Part shown: piece after piece, positions 1 to 7,174 of the stretch
Layout of the letters: each line of letters opens with the position of its first letter
How positions within the stretch are numbered: the stretch's first letter is position 1
NCBI GenBank assembly: GCA_022784805.1
Contig: JALFYG010000085.1
Location: forward strand, 1-11,915
DNA from: Spirochaetales bacterium
Lineage (GTDB): Bacteria > Spirochaetota > Spirochaetia > Sphaerochaetales > Sphaerochaetaceae
DNA: 11,915 nt
Reading direction: 5' to 3'
The notes under the pieces: model-generated
Seen by the model: only the letters and a program-made list of their open reading frames with translations
The model's database searches: none
What the model was told of the DNA's origin: nothing
Program-made: the position numbers and the translations under genes

Positions 1-69
1 ATCAGTGTGGCCAAGGGCCTTGATGTTGATAAGCCAAGAAACTTGGCAAAGAGTGTTACTGTAGAGTGA
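1..69 (+). CDS. glmS: Glucosamine-fructose-6-phosphate aminotransferase, C-terminal end (partial)
   Basis: Frame 1 is open from the window edge to TGA at 67-69 and encodes 22 residues that include DVDKPRNLAKSVTVE. This matches the nearly invariant C-terminus of GlmS (E. coli GlmS ends DVDQPRNLAKSVTVE). GlmS makes glucosamine-6-phosphate from fructose-6-phosphate and glutamine, the first step toward UDP-GlcNAc and cell wall; this tail closes the active site of the isomerase half. Only the extreme C-terminus is inside the window, so promoter, start and the glutaminase domain cannot be judged. No clear terminator hairpin follows before the kinase gene at 149, so read-through is possible. Confidence 0.9.
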   Translation: MSVAKGLDVDKPRNLAKSVTVE

Positions 70-148
70 AACATTCCATACTTTTGGTTTCTTACTATGG
101 CGAGCGTGCAATATGTAGTATAGAATTGGTCAAAAGATGAGGGGATCA

Positions 149-2302
149 ATGAAAAGGAAAAAGGGTGAAAAACAAAATAAGAGAATAAGTCTCTCTATAG
201 TTTTTTTAATTTTTTCGATACTTTTCGCCCTCTATCTGGTGATGGCATATATGCTTTTCCATAGTAGAAGCCTTGCAAGCCTTGATGCAGGAAAGAGTGT
301 CATCGAGAAACTCTACGTTGTAGTTGAGAGAAATCAAGAGAGTATCAGCGACTATAATGAATCATTGAAAGAGGAGTTCATCATCAGGGCCTCCTCTGTT
401 TCTTACATAATTGAAAATGATGAAAGCTATGAATACGACACCGAAAGATTGAAAGATCTTGCAAAGATTCTAATGGTTGATGAAATCCATCTTTTCAATC
501 CCTCCGGTGTCATCTATGGCGGAACCCGCCCTGAGTATTATGGTTACTCTCTTTTTAGCGGTGAACAGATATCTTTCTTTATTCCTATGCTTTCTGACAC
601 CTCTCTCTCCCTCTGCCAGGATATAACCCCAAACACAGCAGAAGAGAAGTTGATGATGTATGCCATGGTATGGCGTAGTGACAAGAAAGGCATGGTCCAG
701 GTAGGTGTGGATCCCAAGAGACTTGCCTATGAGATGAATGCAAACGAGGTCTTGTCCCTTGTTGAGAGTATGCCTGTAACCCAGGGAAGAAGGCTCTTTG
801 TTGCCGACAGTATCAGCAAGATCGTAATTGGAGCCACGGATTCCTCATTCCTAGGTGACTCCCTTTTTGATATGGGATTGGAAGAGACAAATGAAGAAGG
901 TCTGGTGCAGGGTATAAAGAAGATCAACGGAGAGTATTCCTTTGTTTCCATGTATTATGGTGAGAACTTCACCTTGATGGTCACCCAAAGCCTTGACAAT
1001 GCCTATAAGAATGTTTGGGGTGCCATCATTGTGCTCTTCTTGTTTATTGTGGCCGTGGCGACAATATTGAATACGATAATCGTCATATATAACGATAAGC
1101 TTGCCAAAGAGAGAGATGAAAGACTCAAGGAAAATGAAAAGACGAATAAAGAGCTCTCCCTTGCCCTGATCAACGCAGAAGCCGCTTCCAAGAGTAAAAG
1201 CGCCTTCTTGATAAGCATGTCCCATGACCTGAGGACCCCGATGAACGCCATCATTGGTTATACAGATGTTCTGGAAAGGGGAGAACTGGACCAGGAACAG
1301 AGAAGATACCTTAATAACATAAAGATTTCTGGAAGACAGCTGATGAGCCTCTTGGATGGCGTTTTGTCCATGACTCGTATTGAGAGTGGAAAGATTGAGT
1401 TGGATAAATCAAGCGAGGAGCTATATTCAATCTTCGATGAAATAAACATCATCATAAAAGAACGCTCAGATGAGAAGAATATAGCCTTCACTTATGAGAC
1501 CCAAGGTGATGACTGCATCCTTTTTTTGGACAGGGCCAAATACTCGGAGATTCTCATTAATGTACTGAGTAATGCTGTGAAGTATACAAAGAAGGGTGGA
1601 GTGGTTGTCATGAGAAACAGTGTCATAGATAGAGGAGACGGCACTGTGGTCGTCACAAATATAATCGAAGACAATGGTATTGGCATTTCTCCTTCATTCC
1701 TCCCTCATGTCTTTGAATCCTTTGAGCGTGAAGCTATGCCTGGAATCGGAAAAGAAGCTGGATATGGACTTGGCTTAAGTATAACCAAAGCCCTTGTTGA
1801 CTTAATGAAAGGTGAGATAAAGATAGAAAGCACCCAGGGTGTGGGCACCAGGGTGACTGTTTCCATTCCTTTTAAGAAATCGAGAAAGGTAGAGAAGAAG
1901 AATGAAATAGTCGACATAGTCTGGAAAGATAAGCTTGTCCTCCTAGTTGAAGACAATGATCTGAACGCTGAAATAGCCTTATTTATGCTGGAAGACTTGG
2001 GCTTTACTGTGGAGCGGGCTGAAGACGGAGAAAAAGCCGTGAAGATGGTGACGGAAAGGGAAGTGCCTTATGACATCGTCTTTATGGATATTCTCATGCC
2101 TGTTCTCGACGGATATGAAGCCACAAAAATCATCAGAAACCTTAAAGGTCAGCGAGCTGATGTTCCTATCATCGCCATGACAGCCAATGCTTTCAAGGAA
2201 GACAAAGTCAGGACCATTGAGTGTGGAATGGACGCCCATGTGAAAAAGCCTCTGGAAAAAACAGCCCTAATTAAAGCTATAAGAGATGTCCTTGGAGAGT
2301 AG
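149..2302 (+). CDS. Membrane hybrid sensor histidine kinase with C-terminal receiver
   Basis: I chose ATG 149 because GAGG at 139-142 lies 6 nt upstream; an in-frame ATG at 137 has no Shine-Dalgarno and would add four residues. The 717-residue product has a TM helix (about 13-37), an extracytoplasmic sensor of about 250 residues, a second TM helix (about 289-314), a short coiled coil, then the kinase core. Visible motifs: H-box SHDLRTP with phospho-acceptor His359, N-box with Asn471/Asn475, G1 DNGIGIS near 508, G2 GYGLGLS near 538. A receiver follows, with acidic pair Glu601/Asp602, phospho-acceptor Asp647 in MDILMPVLDG, Thr678 and Lys700. The sensor, including PEYYGYSLFSGEQ, resembles the double-Cache-like sensors of many gut Firmicutes hybrid kinases; its ligand is unknown. 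No HPt or DNA-binding regulator is encoded nearby, so its output partner is elsewhere. First gene of a probable four-gene operon. Confidence 0.92.
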   Translation: MKRKKGEKQNKRISLSIVFLIFSILFALYLVMAYMLFHSRSLASLDAGKSVIEKLYVVVERNQESISDYNESLKEEFIIRASSVSYIIENDESYEYDTERLKDLAKILMVDEIHLFNPSGVIYGGTRPEYYGYSLFSGEQISFFIPMLSDTSLSLCQDITPNTAEEKLMMYAMVWRSDKKGMVQVGVDPKRLAYEMNANEVLSLVESMPVTQGRRLFVADSISKIVIGATDSSFLGDSLFDMGLEETNEEGLVQGIKKINGEYSFVSMYYGENFTLMVTQSLDNAYKNVWGAIIVLFLFIVAVATILNTIIVIYNDKLAKERDERLKENEKTNKELSLALINAEAASKSKSAFLISMSHDLRTPMNAIIGYTDVLERGELDQEQRRYLNNIKISGRQLMSLLDGVLSMTRIESGKIELDKSSEELYSIFDEINIIIKERSDEKNIAFTYETQGDDCILFLDRAKYSEILINVLSNAVKYTKKGGVVVMRNSVIDRGDGTVVVTNIIEDNGIGISPSFLPHVFESFEREAMPGIGKEAGYGLGLSITKALVDLMKGEIKIESTQGVGTRVTVSIPFKKSRKVEKKNEIVDIVWKDKLVLLVEDNDLNAEIALFMLEDLGFTVERAEDGEKAVKMVTEREVPYDIVFMDILMPVLDGYEATKIIRNLKGQRADVPIIAMTANAFKEDKVRTIECGMDAHVKKPLEKTALIKAIRDVLGE

Positions 2303-2306
2303 AGAA

Positions 2307-2945
2307 ATGGAAGGAAATAGAAGAGCTGTAATTATTGCCGGGGGAGAGATATCCTGCTATGAAAGGATATGTTCCTTTCTTAGACCTGATGATTACTTTG
2401 TCTTCTGTGATAGCGGTCTTTACCATAAGGAAAAGCTGGGAGTAGAGCCTGATTTGGTCATCGGCGACTTCGATTCCCATCCCAATTATGATAGCTCTGT
2501 TGAAAAAATCGTTCTTCCGGAGGAGAAGGATGACACGGATTCCATGTCCGGAGTGAAAGTCGCCCTCAGTAGGGGCTTCAAAGACTTTTTGCTACTTGGG
2601 ATGACTGGAAGACGAATGGATCACACTCTCTGTAACCTTTATATTCTTGATTACATAAAGAATAGAGGTGGAAAGGCTCTATTGGTGGATGACTGGAGCG
2701 AAATGGAAGTTGTAGAGAAAGACAAAGTCTTCATCTCAGATACCTACGCCTATTTTTCTATTATAGCTTGGAAAGGAAAGTGTGAGGGGGTAAATATAGA
2801 GAACGCTGCATATCCGCTGCAAAATGCTGAGGTCAATCCAGAGTACCAGTACTGTGTAAGTAACGAGCCAAAGAAAGGTGGAAGCATAGTCTCTGTTGAT
2901 AAAGGCTCTCTTCTTCTGATAAAAGATTGGAAGAGAGAAAAGTAA
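2307..2945 (+). CDS. thiN: Thiamine pyrophosphokinase
   Basis: The 212-residue protein transfers pyrophosphate from ATP to thiamine, giving the cofactor thiamine diphosphate in the cytoplasm. Family motifs appear in the expected order: CDSG (34-37), GDFDS (53-57), the acidic KDDTD (74-78) and GMTGRRMDH (98-106), followed by the C-terminal beta-rich thiamine-binding domain. About 210 residues is the normal length for bacterial enzymes. I chose ATG 2307, preceded by GGAG at 2294-2297 (9 nt spacing); an in-frame ATG at 2286 inside the kinase gene has no comparable ribosome site. It starts 4 nt after the kinase stop, which implies translational coupling. I see no TPP riboswitch fold in the short space available, so regulation is presumably that of the operon. 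Salvage of exogenous thiamine is the implied role. Confidence 0.92.
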   Translation: MEGNRRAVIIAGGEISCYERICSFLRPDDYFVFCDSGLYHKEKLGVEPDLVIGDFDSHPNYDSSVEKIVLPEEKDDTDSMSGVKVALSRGFKDFLLLGMTGRRMDHTLCNLYILDYIKNRGGKALLVDDWSEMEVVEKDKVFISDTYAYFSIIAWKGKCEGVNIENAAYPLQNAEVNPEYQYCVSNEPKKGGSIVSVDKGSLLLIKDWKREK

Positions 2946-2969
2946 GCTTCTATAAAGGACAATAAGAAA

Positions 2970-3509
2970 ATGGGGAAACTATATTTTGTCAGGCACGGTG
3001 AAAGTGAGTGGAATGTTTGTGGACGTATCTGTGGTTCCACAGATATTCCTTTGACAGATAGAGGAAGAGAAATGGCCAGAGAAACAGGAGAAGAGATAAC
3101 GAGGCAAGGCATTAAGATAGATAGAATTATCTCATCTCCTCTATCCAGAGCTTATGAAACGGCAACCATCATTGGCTCCATCCTGGGCTTGGAAGTTGAA
3201 AAGGATGATAGGATCAAAGAACAAAACTTCGGAGTCTGGGAAGGAGCCTATGGAAGGGACTCCCAAGAGTTCAGGGAAGCAAAGAAGATGTTCTGTTCCT
3301 CCTATGGCGGAGGAGAATCAATGATGAGAACAGCCCAGAGAGTTTATAACCTTTTGGATGATGTGGTGAAAGACAAAGAGAATACATATCTTCTGGTTGC
3401 CCATAACGGAATCTACAGGATGATCCAATCATACTTTTTTGATCTAACAAATGAGGAGTTTGCTTCTTCTAAGCTGGGTAACTGCGCTATAGAGGAATAT
3501 GAAATATGA
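2970..3509 (+). CDS. Histidine phosphatase superfamily protein (phosphoglycerate-mutase-like)
   Basis: The 179-residue protein starts with the catalytic signature FVRHGESEWN: Arg8 and His9 (the phospho-accepting histidine) and Gly10. Further pocket residues are Arg60 in SSPLSRA, Glu84 in RIKEQNFGVWEG, and the second histidine His145 in VAHNGIYR. These make an intact two-histidine active site. Size and motifs fit the PhoE/CobC/GpmB-type phosphatases rather than true glycolytic dPGM, which is longer. The substrate cannot be read from sequence; placement after thiN raises a phosphorylated thiamine or nucleotide intermediate as a possibility only. AAAGGA at 2954-2959 is the likely ribosome site. 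Its TGA overlaps the next gene's ATG (ATGA at 3506-3509), so the two are translationally coupled. Confidence 0.88.
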   Translation: MGKLYFVRHGESEWNVCGRICGSTDIPLTDRGREMARETGEEITRQGIKIDRIISSPLSRAYETATIIGSILGLEVEKDDRIKEQNFGVWEGAYGRDSQEFREAKKMFCSSYGGGESMMRTAQRVYNLLDDVVKDKENTYLLVAHNGIYRMIQSYFFDLTNEEFASSKLGNCAIEEYEI

Positions 3510-4927
3510 GATCCAGCTTCATAACTTCCGTCCCTGATAAAAGCGGGGCTTTTCTCAAGGCAGTAAAGATCTTCTCTACCCTAAACCTCAACATAGTCCG
3601 CACCAGCTATAACAAGGCCGTGGACTCCCACATGATATTCCTGGAAGTGGACGGGGATGAAAAACAAATTGAAGAAGCAAGAAAAGAGCTGAAGAATCTT
3701 GGATACCTGAATTTACCCCAGGAGGATGTGGCCCTGTTGGAGTTTTTCCTCCCCGATGTTCCGGGAACATTGGAGAAGGTGCTCTCTCTTATAGAAGAGA
3801 GAAAGATTAATATCTCTTACATCTCATCTGTCTCCAATGGAACCGGGTGGCAAAACTATAGAATGGGACTTTTGGTGAAATCAAAAGAAGAGCTGGATGA
3901 GTTCTTGGAAAGCGCTGAAAGACTATATCGGATTAAGCCTATAGACTATGGAAAGCTTGAAAACAGTTATGATAACTCCATCTTCTACTCCGGATTTGTT
4001 TCAGAGCTTTCAAAAATAACAGATGTTAGGCATGAGGATAGAAATGCCTTGATGCTCTCTGCGAATATGGCTATGGAACTCCTAAACTCCCAGGGCTTGA
4101 AACCTGACACCACATTCTCATCCATCGCCCACTTTACAAGACTCTTGGGCAACAGCAGGAACGAAGGCTTTAAACCACGTGTATCAAAGGGTGAAATCAA
4201 AGAAGGCTACGACTATATTCTTATAGAGCCTCCATGTGGAAGTAATACTGTCCTAATAACACACAATAGCTCTCTTCTTGCCATCGACAGCGGCTACGCT
4301 CTCTATCGAAAGGAAATGGAGACGCTCTTCGATTCCATTCTCCCAGAGTGGAGGGAAATGGACAGGACACTCTTTCTTACCCATGCTGATGTGGACCATG
4401 GTGGACTCTTTCCTCTTTTTGACAAAATAGTGTGTTCAAAGAGAAGCAGAGACTGCCTCTATAGAGAGAGTAAAGGGCAGGATGGACTGAGAGAAGAAAA
4501 CAGACTTCATCGTCCTTACATAAGAATGTGTAAGATTCTTACCCATTACACCCTTCCTGATATGGATAAAGTCGAGGCTGTTGGAGGTGAACCTGATTTT
4601 ACTTCCTCCTCCATCGAAAAAAGCGGATCTTGGAACTGGGAAGGTTTGGATTTCACCCTCTATGAAGGGGCTGGAGGCCACCTTAAAGGTGAGTCACTCT
4701 TAGTCCTTGAAAAAGAAAAAGTTGCTTTTACTGGCGACATTTGGGTGAACATCAAGGATATGACAGCACTTCAGAGTGAATATAACACTTTGGCTCCTGT
4801 ATTAATGACAAGCGTAGACACTGACCCAATGCTGTCAAAAAAAGAGAGGGAGAGACTAAAAAGCATCCTCCTTCCAAACACACGTGTCTTTCCTGGACAC
4901 GGCAACGTGAAGACTCTTGTCTTATAA
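3506..4927 (+). CDS. ACT-ACT-metallo-beta-lactamase-fold fusion protein
   Basis: This 473-residue protein joins two ACT-like modules (about 4-66 and 76-144) to a linker of about 80 residues and a metallo-beta-lactamase (MBL) fold hydrolase (about 235-473). The first ACT begins with the typical SFITSVPDKSGAFLKAV pattern and the second with LEFFLPDVPGTLEKVL. MBL metal ligands are visible: HADVDH (293-298), His392 in GGH, Asp411 in FTGD, and His465 in FPGHGN. ACT domains usually bind amino acids or other small ligands and control a linked enzyme; MBL enzymes hydrolyse thioesters, phosphodiesters, lactones and more. Together they suggest a ligand-gated hydrolase, an inference. It overlaps the preceding phosphatase gene by 4 nt. 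Its stop (4925-4927) overlaps the stop of the convergent regulator. I do not recognise a named gene. Confidence 0.85.
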   Translation: MRSSFITSVPDKSGAFLKAVKIFSTLNLNIVRTSYNKAVDSHMIFLEVDGDEKQIEEARKELKNLGYLNLPQEDVALLEFFLPDVPGTLEKVLSLIEERKINISYISSVSNGTGWQNYRMGLLVKSKEELDEFLESAERLYRIKPIDYGKLENSYDNSIFYSGFVSELSKITDVRHEDRNALMLSANMAMELLNSQGLKPDTTFSSIAHFTRLLGNSRNEGFKPRVSKGEIKEGYDYILIEPPCGSNTVLITHNSSLLAIDSGYALYRKEMETLFDSILPEWREMDRTLFLTHADVDHGGLFPLFDKIVCSKRSRDCLYRESKGQDGLREENRLHRPYIRMCKILTHYTLPDMDKVEAVGGEPDFTSSSIEKSGSWNWEGLDFTLYEGAGGHLKGESLLVLEKEKVAFTGDIWVNIKDMTALQSEYNTLAPVLMTSVDTDPMLSKKERERLKSILLPNTRVFPGHGNVKTLVL

Positions 4928-5716
4928 ACCGAAAAGATGTTTGACACTTCCCAGTGTCCATCTTAGATAAGACGGAATGTTTTCTTTCAGCACAGCATAA
5001 AGATATTCTCCCTTTCCTCCTTCAAGAGGGAGAAGGGCTGTATATTCACCAGCAACCTTGCTCTTACCAATGGCCACTAGAGCCTTTGCGTTGTCTCCAT
5101 AAGAGAACCATCTGCCTCTTGAAAAGGCTCCTACTGATACTTCTCCGATAGATAAAGATCCAAGGGATAGAGGTGCAATGCTAATGGCACCCAAAGAGGC
5201 TACCAAAGCAACGGAAATAGCTCCAAGAGAGAATATTCCCAAAGAGAAGCTTCCTAGAGAAAGGGCACCAAGGGATGCCATGCCAATGGAGACTCCACCA
5301 AGGGAGAAACATCCGAGAGAGAAGACTCCTTTGGACGCAAAGCCTAAAGAGAATACACCTTCAGACTTAAAGCCAAGGGAAAAGAATCCCTTTGATTTTA
5401 CTCCTATGGACCATAATGGAAGTCCCATGAGTGTCTTCTCACTATGTTTTTCTTTTATCTTCTTATTTAATGGGAAGAGAGGTTTGTCGTCAGGTTGTGC
5501 TTCTGTTCCTTTTGATTCTTCTTTTCCAAGAAGAATATAGTCAACTGAACAGGAAAAGAGAGTTGATAGCTTAATGAGATTGGCAGTGTCAGGAAGCGAG
5601 AGATCGCTCTCCCATTTTGATATCGCCTGCCTGCTTATATCTAATTTGGATCCAAGTTCCTCTTGAGTCAAACCTAACTTTTTTCTTTCCTTTGTTAATC
5701 TTTCACCGATTGTCAT
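4922..5716 (-). CDS. XRE-family HTH regulator with hydrophobic pentapeptide-repeat C-terminus
   Basis: The 264-residue product starts at ATG 5716 (minus), with GGAGG at 5725-5721 just upstream; the open frame continues upstream to 5872 but without a ribosome site or HTH-like sequence. Residues 1-65 form a clear Cro/C1-type helix-turn-helix (LTQEELGSKLDISRQAISKWE at 16-36). A polar linker follows. Residues 106-201 are about 19 near-perfect five-residue units, x-hydrophobic-Ser-hydrophobic-Gly (FSLG, VSIG, LSLG), with Gly every fifth residue from 110 to 165 and one single-residue slip near 171-176. The spacing fits a beta-solenoid of the pentapeptide-repeat type, but here the faces are unusually hydrophobic, so membrane contact or oligomerisation is possible. 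Its targets are unknown; the divergent region 5717-5850 is the obvious first candidate. Confidence 0.85.
   Translation of the reverse strand: MTIGERLTKERKKLGLTQEELGSKLDISRQAISKWESDLSLPDTANLIKLSTLFSCSVDYILLGKEESKGTEAQPDDKPLFPLNKKIKEKHSEKTLMGLPLWSIGVKSKGFFSLGFKSEGVFSLGFASKGVFSLGCFSLGGVSIGMASLGALSLGSFSLGIFSLGAISVALVASLGAISIAPLSLGSLSIGEVSVGAFSRGRWFSYGDNAKALVAIGKSKVAGEYTALLPLEGGKGEYLYAVLKENIPSYLRWTLGSVKHLFGL
5114..5401 (-). repeat. 15-nt coding repeat array (about 19 pentapeptide units)
   Basis: This stretch of the XRE gene encodes tandem x-hydrophobic-Ser-hydrophobic-Gly pentads, residues 106-201. The units are degenerate at DNA level but keep reading frame and the Ser and Gly positions, so selection on the protein rather than recent duplication seems to maintain them. 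One unit is six residues long (near 171-176) and two pentads end in Ala instead of Gly. Confidence 0.85.
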
Positions 5717-5761
5717 AAGGCCTCCGATACCTATATTTTTCCCCTTATCCAGTGTAATTCT

Positions 5762-5799
5762 CAACCAATTTTGGCTTGAAAACGCGCAACTATTGGTTG
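5762..5799. promoter_or_regulatory. Spaced inverted repeat in the XRE/TetR divergent region
   Basis: CAACCAAT at 5762-5769 and ATTGGTTG at 5792-5799 are perfect reverse complements whose starts lie 30 bp apart, about three helical turns. A smaller dyad, GCAAC-TATTG-GTTGC (5786-5800), overlaps the right arm. The arms lie upstream of the minus-strand XRE start (5716), where its promoter must be. It is a candidate binding site for the XRE protein or another regulator; no direct evidence beyond symmetry and placement. Confidence 0.35.
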
Positions 5800-5814
5800 C
5801 AATGTTCGTTTTTC

Positions 5815-5844
5815 TTGACAAAGTTACCGAACGGTAACTATACT
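5815..5844 (+). promoter_or_regulatory. Sigma-70-type promoter of the TetR operon
   Basis: A perfect -35 box TTGACA (5815-5820) and a strong -10 box TATACT (5839-5844) are separated by 18 bp. The expected transcription start, about 7 nt after the -10 box, falls at or next to the TetR ATG at 5851, and no Shine-Dalgarno lies between. The transcript is therefore predicted to be leaderless or nearly so. Confidence 0.8.
5822..5839. promoter_or_regulatory. TetR operator palindrome inside the promoter
   Basis: AGTTACCGAACGGTAACT is a perfect 18-bp palindrome (8-bp arms, AA centre). It fills almost exactly the spacer between the -35 and -10 boxes and lies 11 bp before the TetR start. TetR-family repressors commonly bind dyads of this size at their own promoters, and occupancy here would block RNA polymerase directly. 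Autoregulation by the downstream TetR protein is the natural reading. Confidence 0.8.
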
Positions 5845-5850
5845 GTCGCC

Positions 5851-6456
5851 ATGAATTTACGTCGAAACACAAAAGAAGAAATAATTGATGTTGCCTTGGA
5901 GCTATTCAGCATAAATGGCTTCGATGCAACTAGTCTCAGTGATATTTCTTCTGAGCTATCAATAACAAAGGCTGCGCTTTTCAAGCACTTCTCATCAAAG
6001 GATGAGATTCTATCGTCAGTAATAAAAATGATGGATGAAGAGGACAGGAAGAGAGCAGAGGAAATGAATGTCCCTGTCTCCTTGAAGGTTGAAGATGAGA
6101 AAGCGTACAGAAATGTAAAGAAGAACGATTTTCTCTTCTTTGCCCTCTCTCAGTTTGATTATTGGACGGAAAACAAAAGGGCGGTTGAATACAGAAGGTT
6201 TTTATCCTTGGAGAGATTTGTCAGAGATGATTTGAAGATAAAGTGGGATGAGAACTTTGTCTCTGGTCCTCTCTCTTATACAAAGGATGTTTTGGAATCT
6301 CTTGGATTAGAGAACTATGAAAGAAAGGCAATGAGACTTTGGAGTCTGATGTTTCTCTCATACTCCCTTTATGACAGAGGAGATGACAGAGAAACACTGA
6401 AAGAGACTTTGAAAGAAGAAATATCAGAAATATTGGAGATGAAGAATGAAATATAA
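5851..6456 (+). CDS. TetR/AcrR-family transcriptional regulator
   Basis: The 201-residue protein has the TetR N-terminal DNA-binding domain: TKEEIIDVALELFSINGF (7-24), then the helix-turn-helix SLSDISSELSITKAALFKHF (28-47) and the conserved K-D start of helix 4. The remaining 150 residues are the helical ligand-binding and dimerisation domain, which is not conserved enough to predict a ligand. The frame stays open upstream to 5776, but ATG 5851 fits the family N-terminus and lies exactly where the promoter predicts transcription to begin. It probably represses its own operon through the 18-bp palindrome at 5822-5839. It overlaps the downstream methyltransferase gene by 11 nt, so release of repression would induce both the methyltransferase and the ASCH-GNAT protein. 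Confidence 0.9.
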   Translation: MNLRRNTKEEIIDVALELFSINGFDATSLSDISSELSITKAALFKHFSSKDEILSSVIKMMDEEDRKRAEEMNVPVSLKVEDEKAYRNVKKNDFLFFALSQFDYWTENKRAVEYRRFLSLERFVRDDLKIKWDENFVSGPLSYTKDVLESLGLENYERKAMRLWSLMFLSYSLYDRGDDRETLKETLKEEISEILEMKNEI

Positions 6457-7156
6457 TAGAAGTGAGAAGTATCAACGCTTACATGAAATGATCATGGGAC
6501 CAAATCCTCTGAAGCTAGCTGAAGAGCTTCTGGAGAATAGAGAGTTTAAGAAAGAAGACTTGGTTTGTGACTTAGGTTCTGGCACAGGACTGACAAGCTT
6601 GTTTATCCATAAAGAATATGGCCCGAGAGTAATTGCCGCTGACCTATGGAGCGATTCGATAGAGAATGAAAAGTTCTTTAAAAGAGAGGGTGTTGTTAAT
6701 GGAGGCGTGACAGCCGTAAAGGCAGACGCTACATCTCTTCCATTTGAAGAGAACACGTTTGACGCCATCACCTGTATAGATAGCTGGAACTACTTTGGCA
6801 GAGACAAAGCCTTTCTTGATGAAAAGATTAGTCCCTATATAAAGAAAGGTGGAAAGATATACCTTGCAATTACAGCAATGGAAAAAGAATTCAATGGAAA
6901 GTATCCTGAGTGCCTATTGCTTTCATGGAATAAAGAGCAGCTGGAGTACATAAAAGACCTGGAGTATTGGAAGGATGTATTGTCATCATCAAAATCTTTC
7001 GATCTTATTGAATGCAGAAAGATGGAGACAGATGACGAAGCATGGAATGATTGGCTCAAGGAAGAGAATGAATATGCTGTAGGAGACAGAAAGAGCATGG
7101 AGAGTGGTGCTGGTGACTATTTATGCTTTATCATGGCTGTATTGGAGAAGAAATAA
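6446..7156 (+). CDS. Class I SAM-dependent methyltransferase
   Basis: The 236-residue protein has a Rossmann-type methyltransferase core: motif I VCDLGSGTGLTSL (40-52), the acidic end of strand 2 at Asp66 in AADLW, Asp94 in VKADATSLPF, and motif IV-like ITCIDSWNYFG (108-118). The N-terminal MGPNPLKLAEELL and the DLW, SWNYFG and EYWKDVL segments resemble a broadly distributed bacterial small-molecule methyltransferase group; the substrate is not known. GGAG at 6435-6438 is 7 nt before ATG 6446, and the start lies inside the end of the TetR gene, so expression is coupled. Neighbourhood suggests it modifies the ligand sensed by the TetR protein or a related compound, an inference. An rRNA or protein target cannot be excluded. 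Confidence 0.87.
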   Translation: MKYNRSEKYQRLHEMIMGPNPLKLAEELLENREFKKEDLVCDLGSGTGLTSLFIHKEYGPRVIAADLWSDSIENEKFFKREGVVNGGVTAVKADATSLPFEENTFDAITCIDSWNYFGRDKAFLDEKISPYIKKGGKIYLAITAMEKEFNGKYPECLLLSWNKEQLEYIKDLEYWKDVLSSSKSFDLIECRKMETDDEAWNDWLKEENEYAVGDRKSMESGAGDYLCFIMAVLEKK

Positions 7157-7174
7157 ACTCCAAAAGGAGCAGCC

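Noticed and set aside
70..148. Promoter for the kinase operon (TATAGAAT at 119-126)
   Set aside because: The -10-like box has no acceptable -35 at proper spacing (TTGGTT at 84-89 is too far), so I leave it uncalled.
2283..2306. TPP riboswitch upstream of thiN
   Set aside because: The gap is 4 nt after the kinase gene and no THI-box-like conserved core is visible at the junction.
4382..4399. Second metal-site His replaced by Asp in the MBL motif (HADVDH)
   Set aside because: The HxDxDH form is common among MBL-fold hydrolases and the remaining ligands are present, so I do not treat it as inactivation.
5178..5540. Plus-strand open frame of 120 codons rich in PREK-like repeats
   Set aside because: It is the antisense image of the XRE pentapeptide repeats; no ribosome site and no domain. 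The minus-strand frame has the HTH and a good start.
5717..5872. N-terminal extension of the XRE protein to an ATG at 5872
   Set aside because: It would cross the TetR promoter and operator, lacks a ribosome site and adds non-HTH sequence; ATG 5716 has GGAGG.
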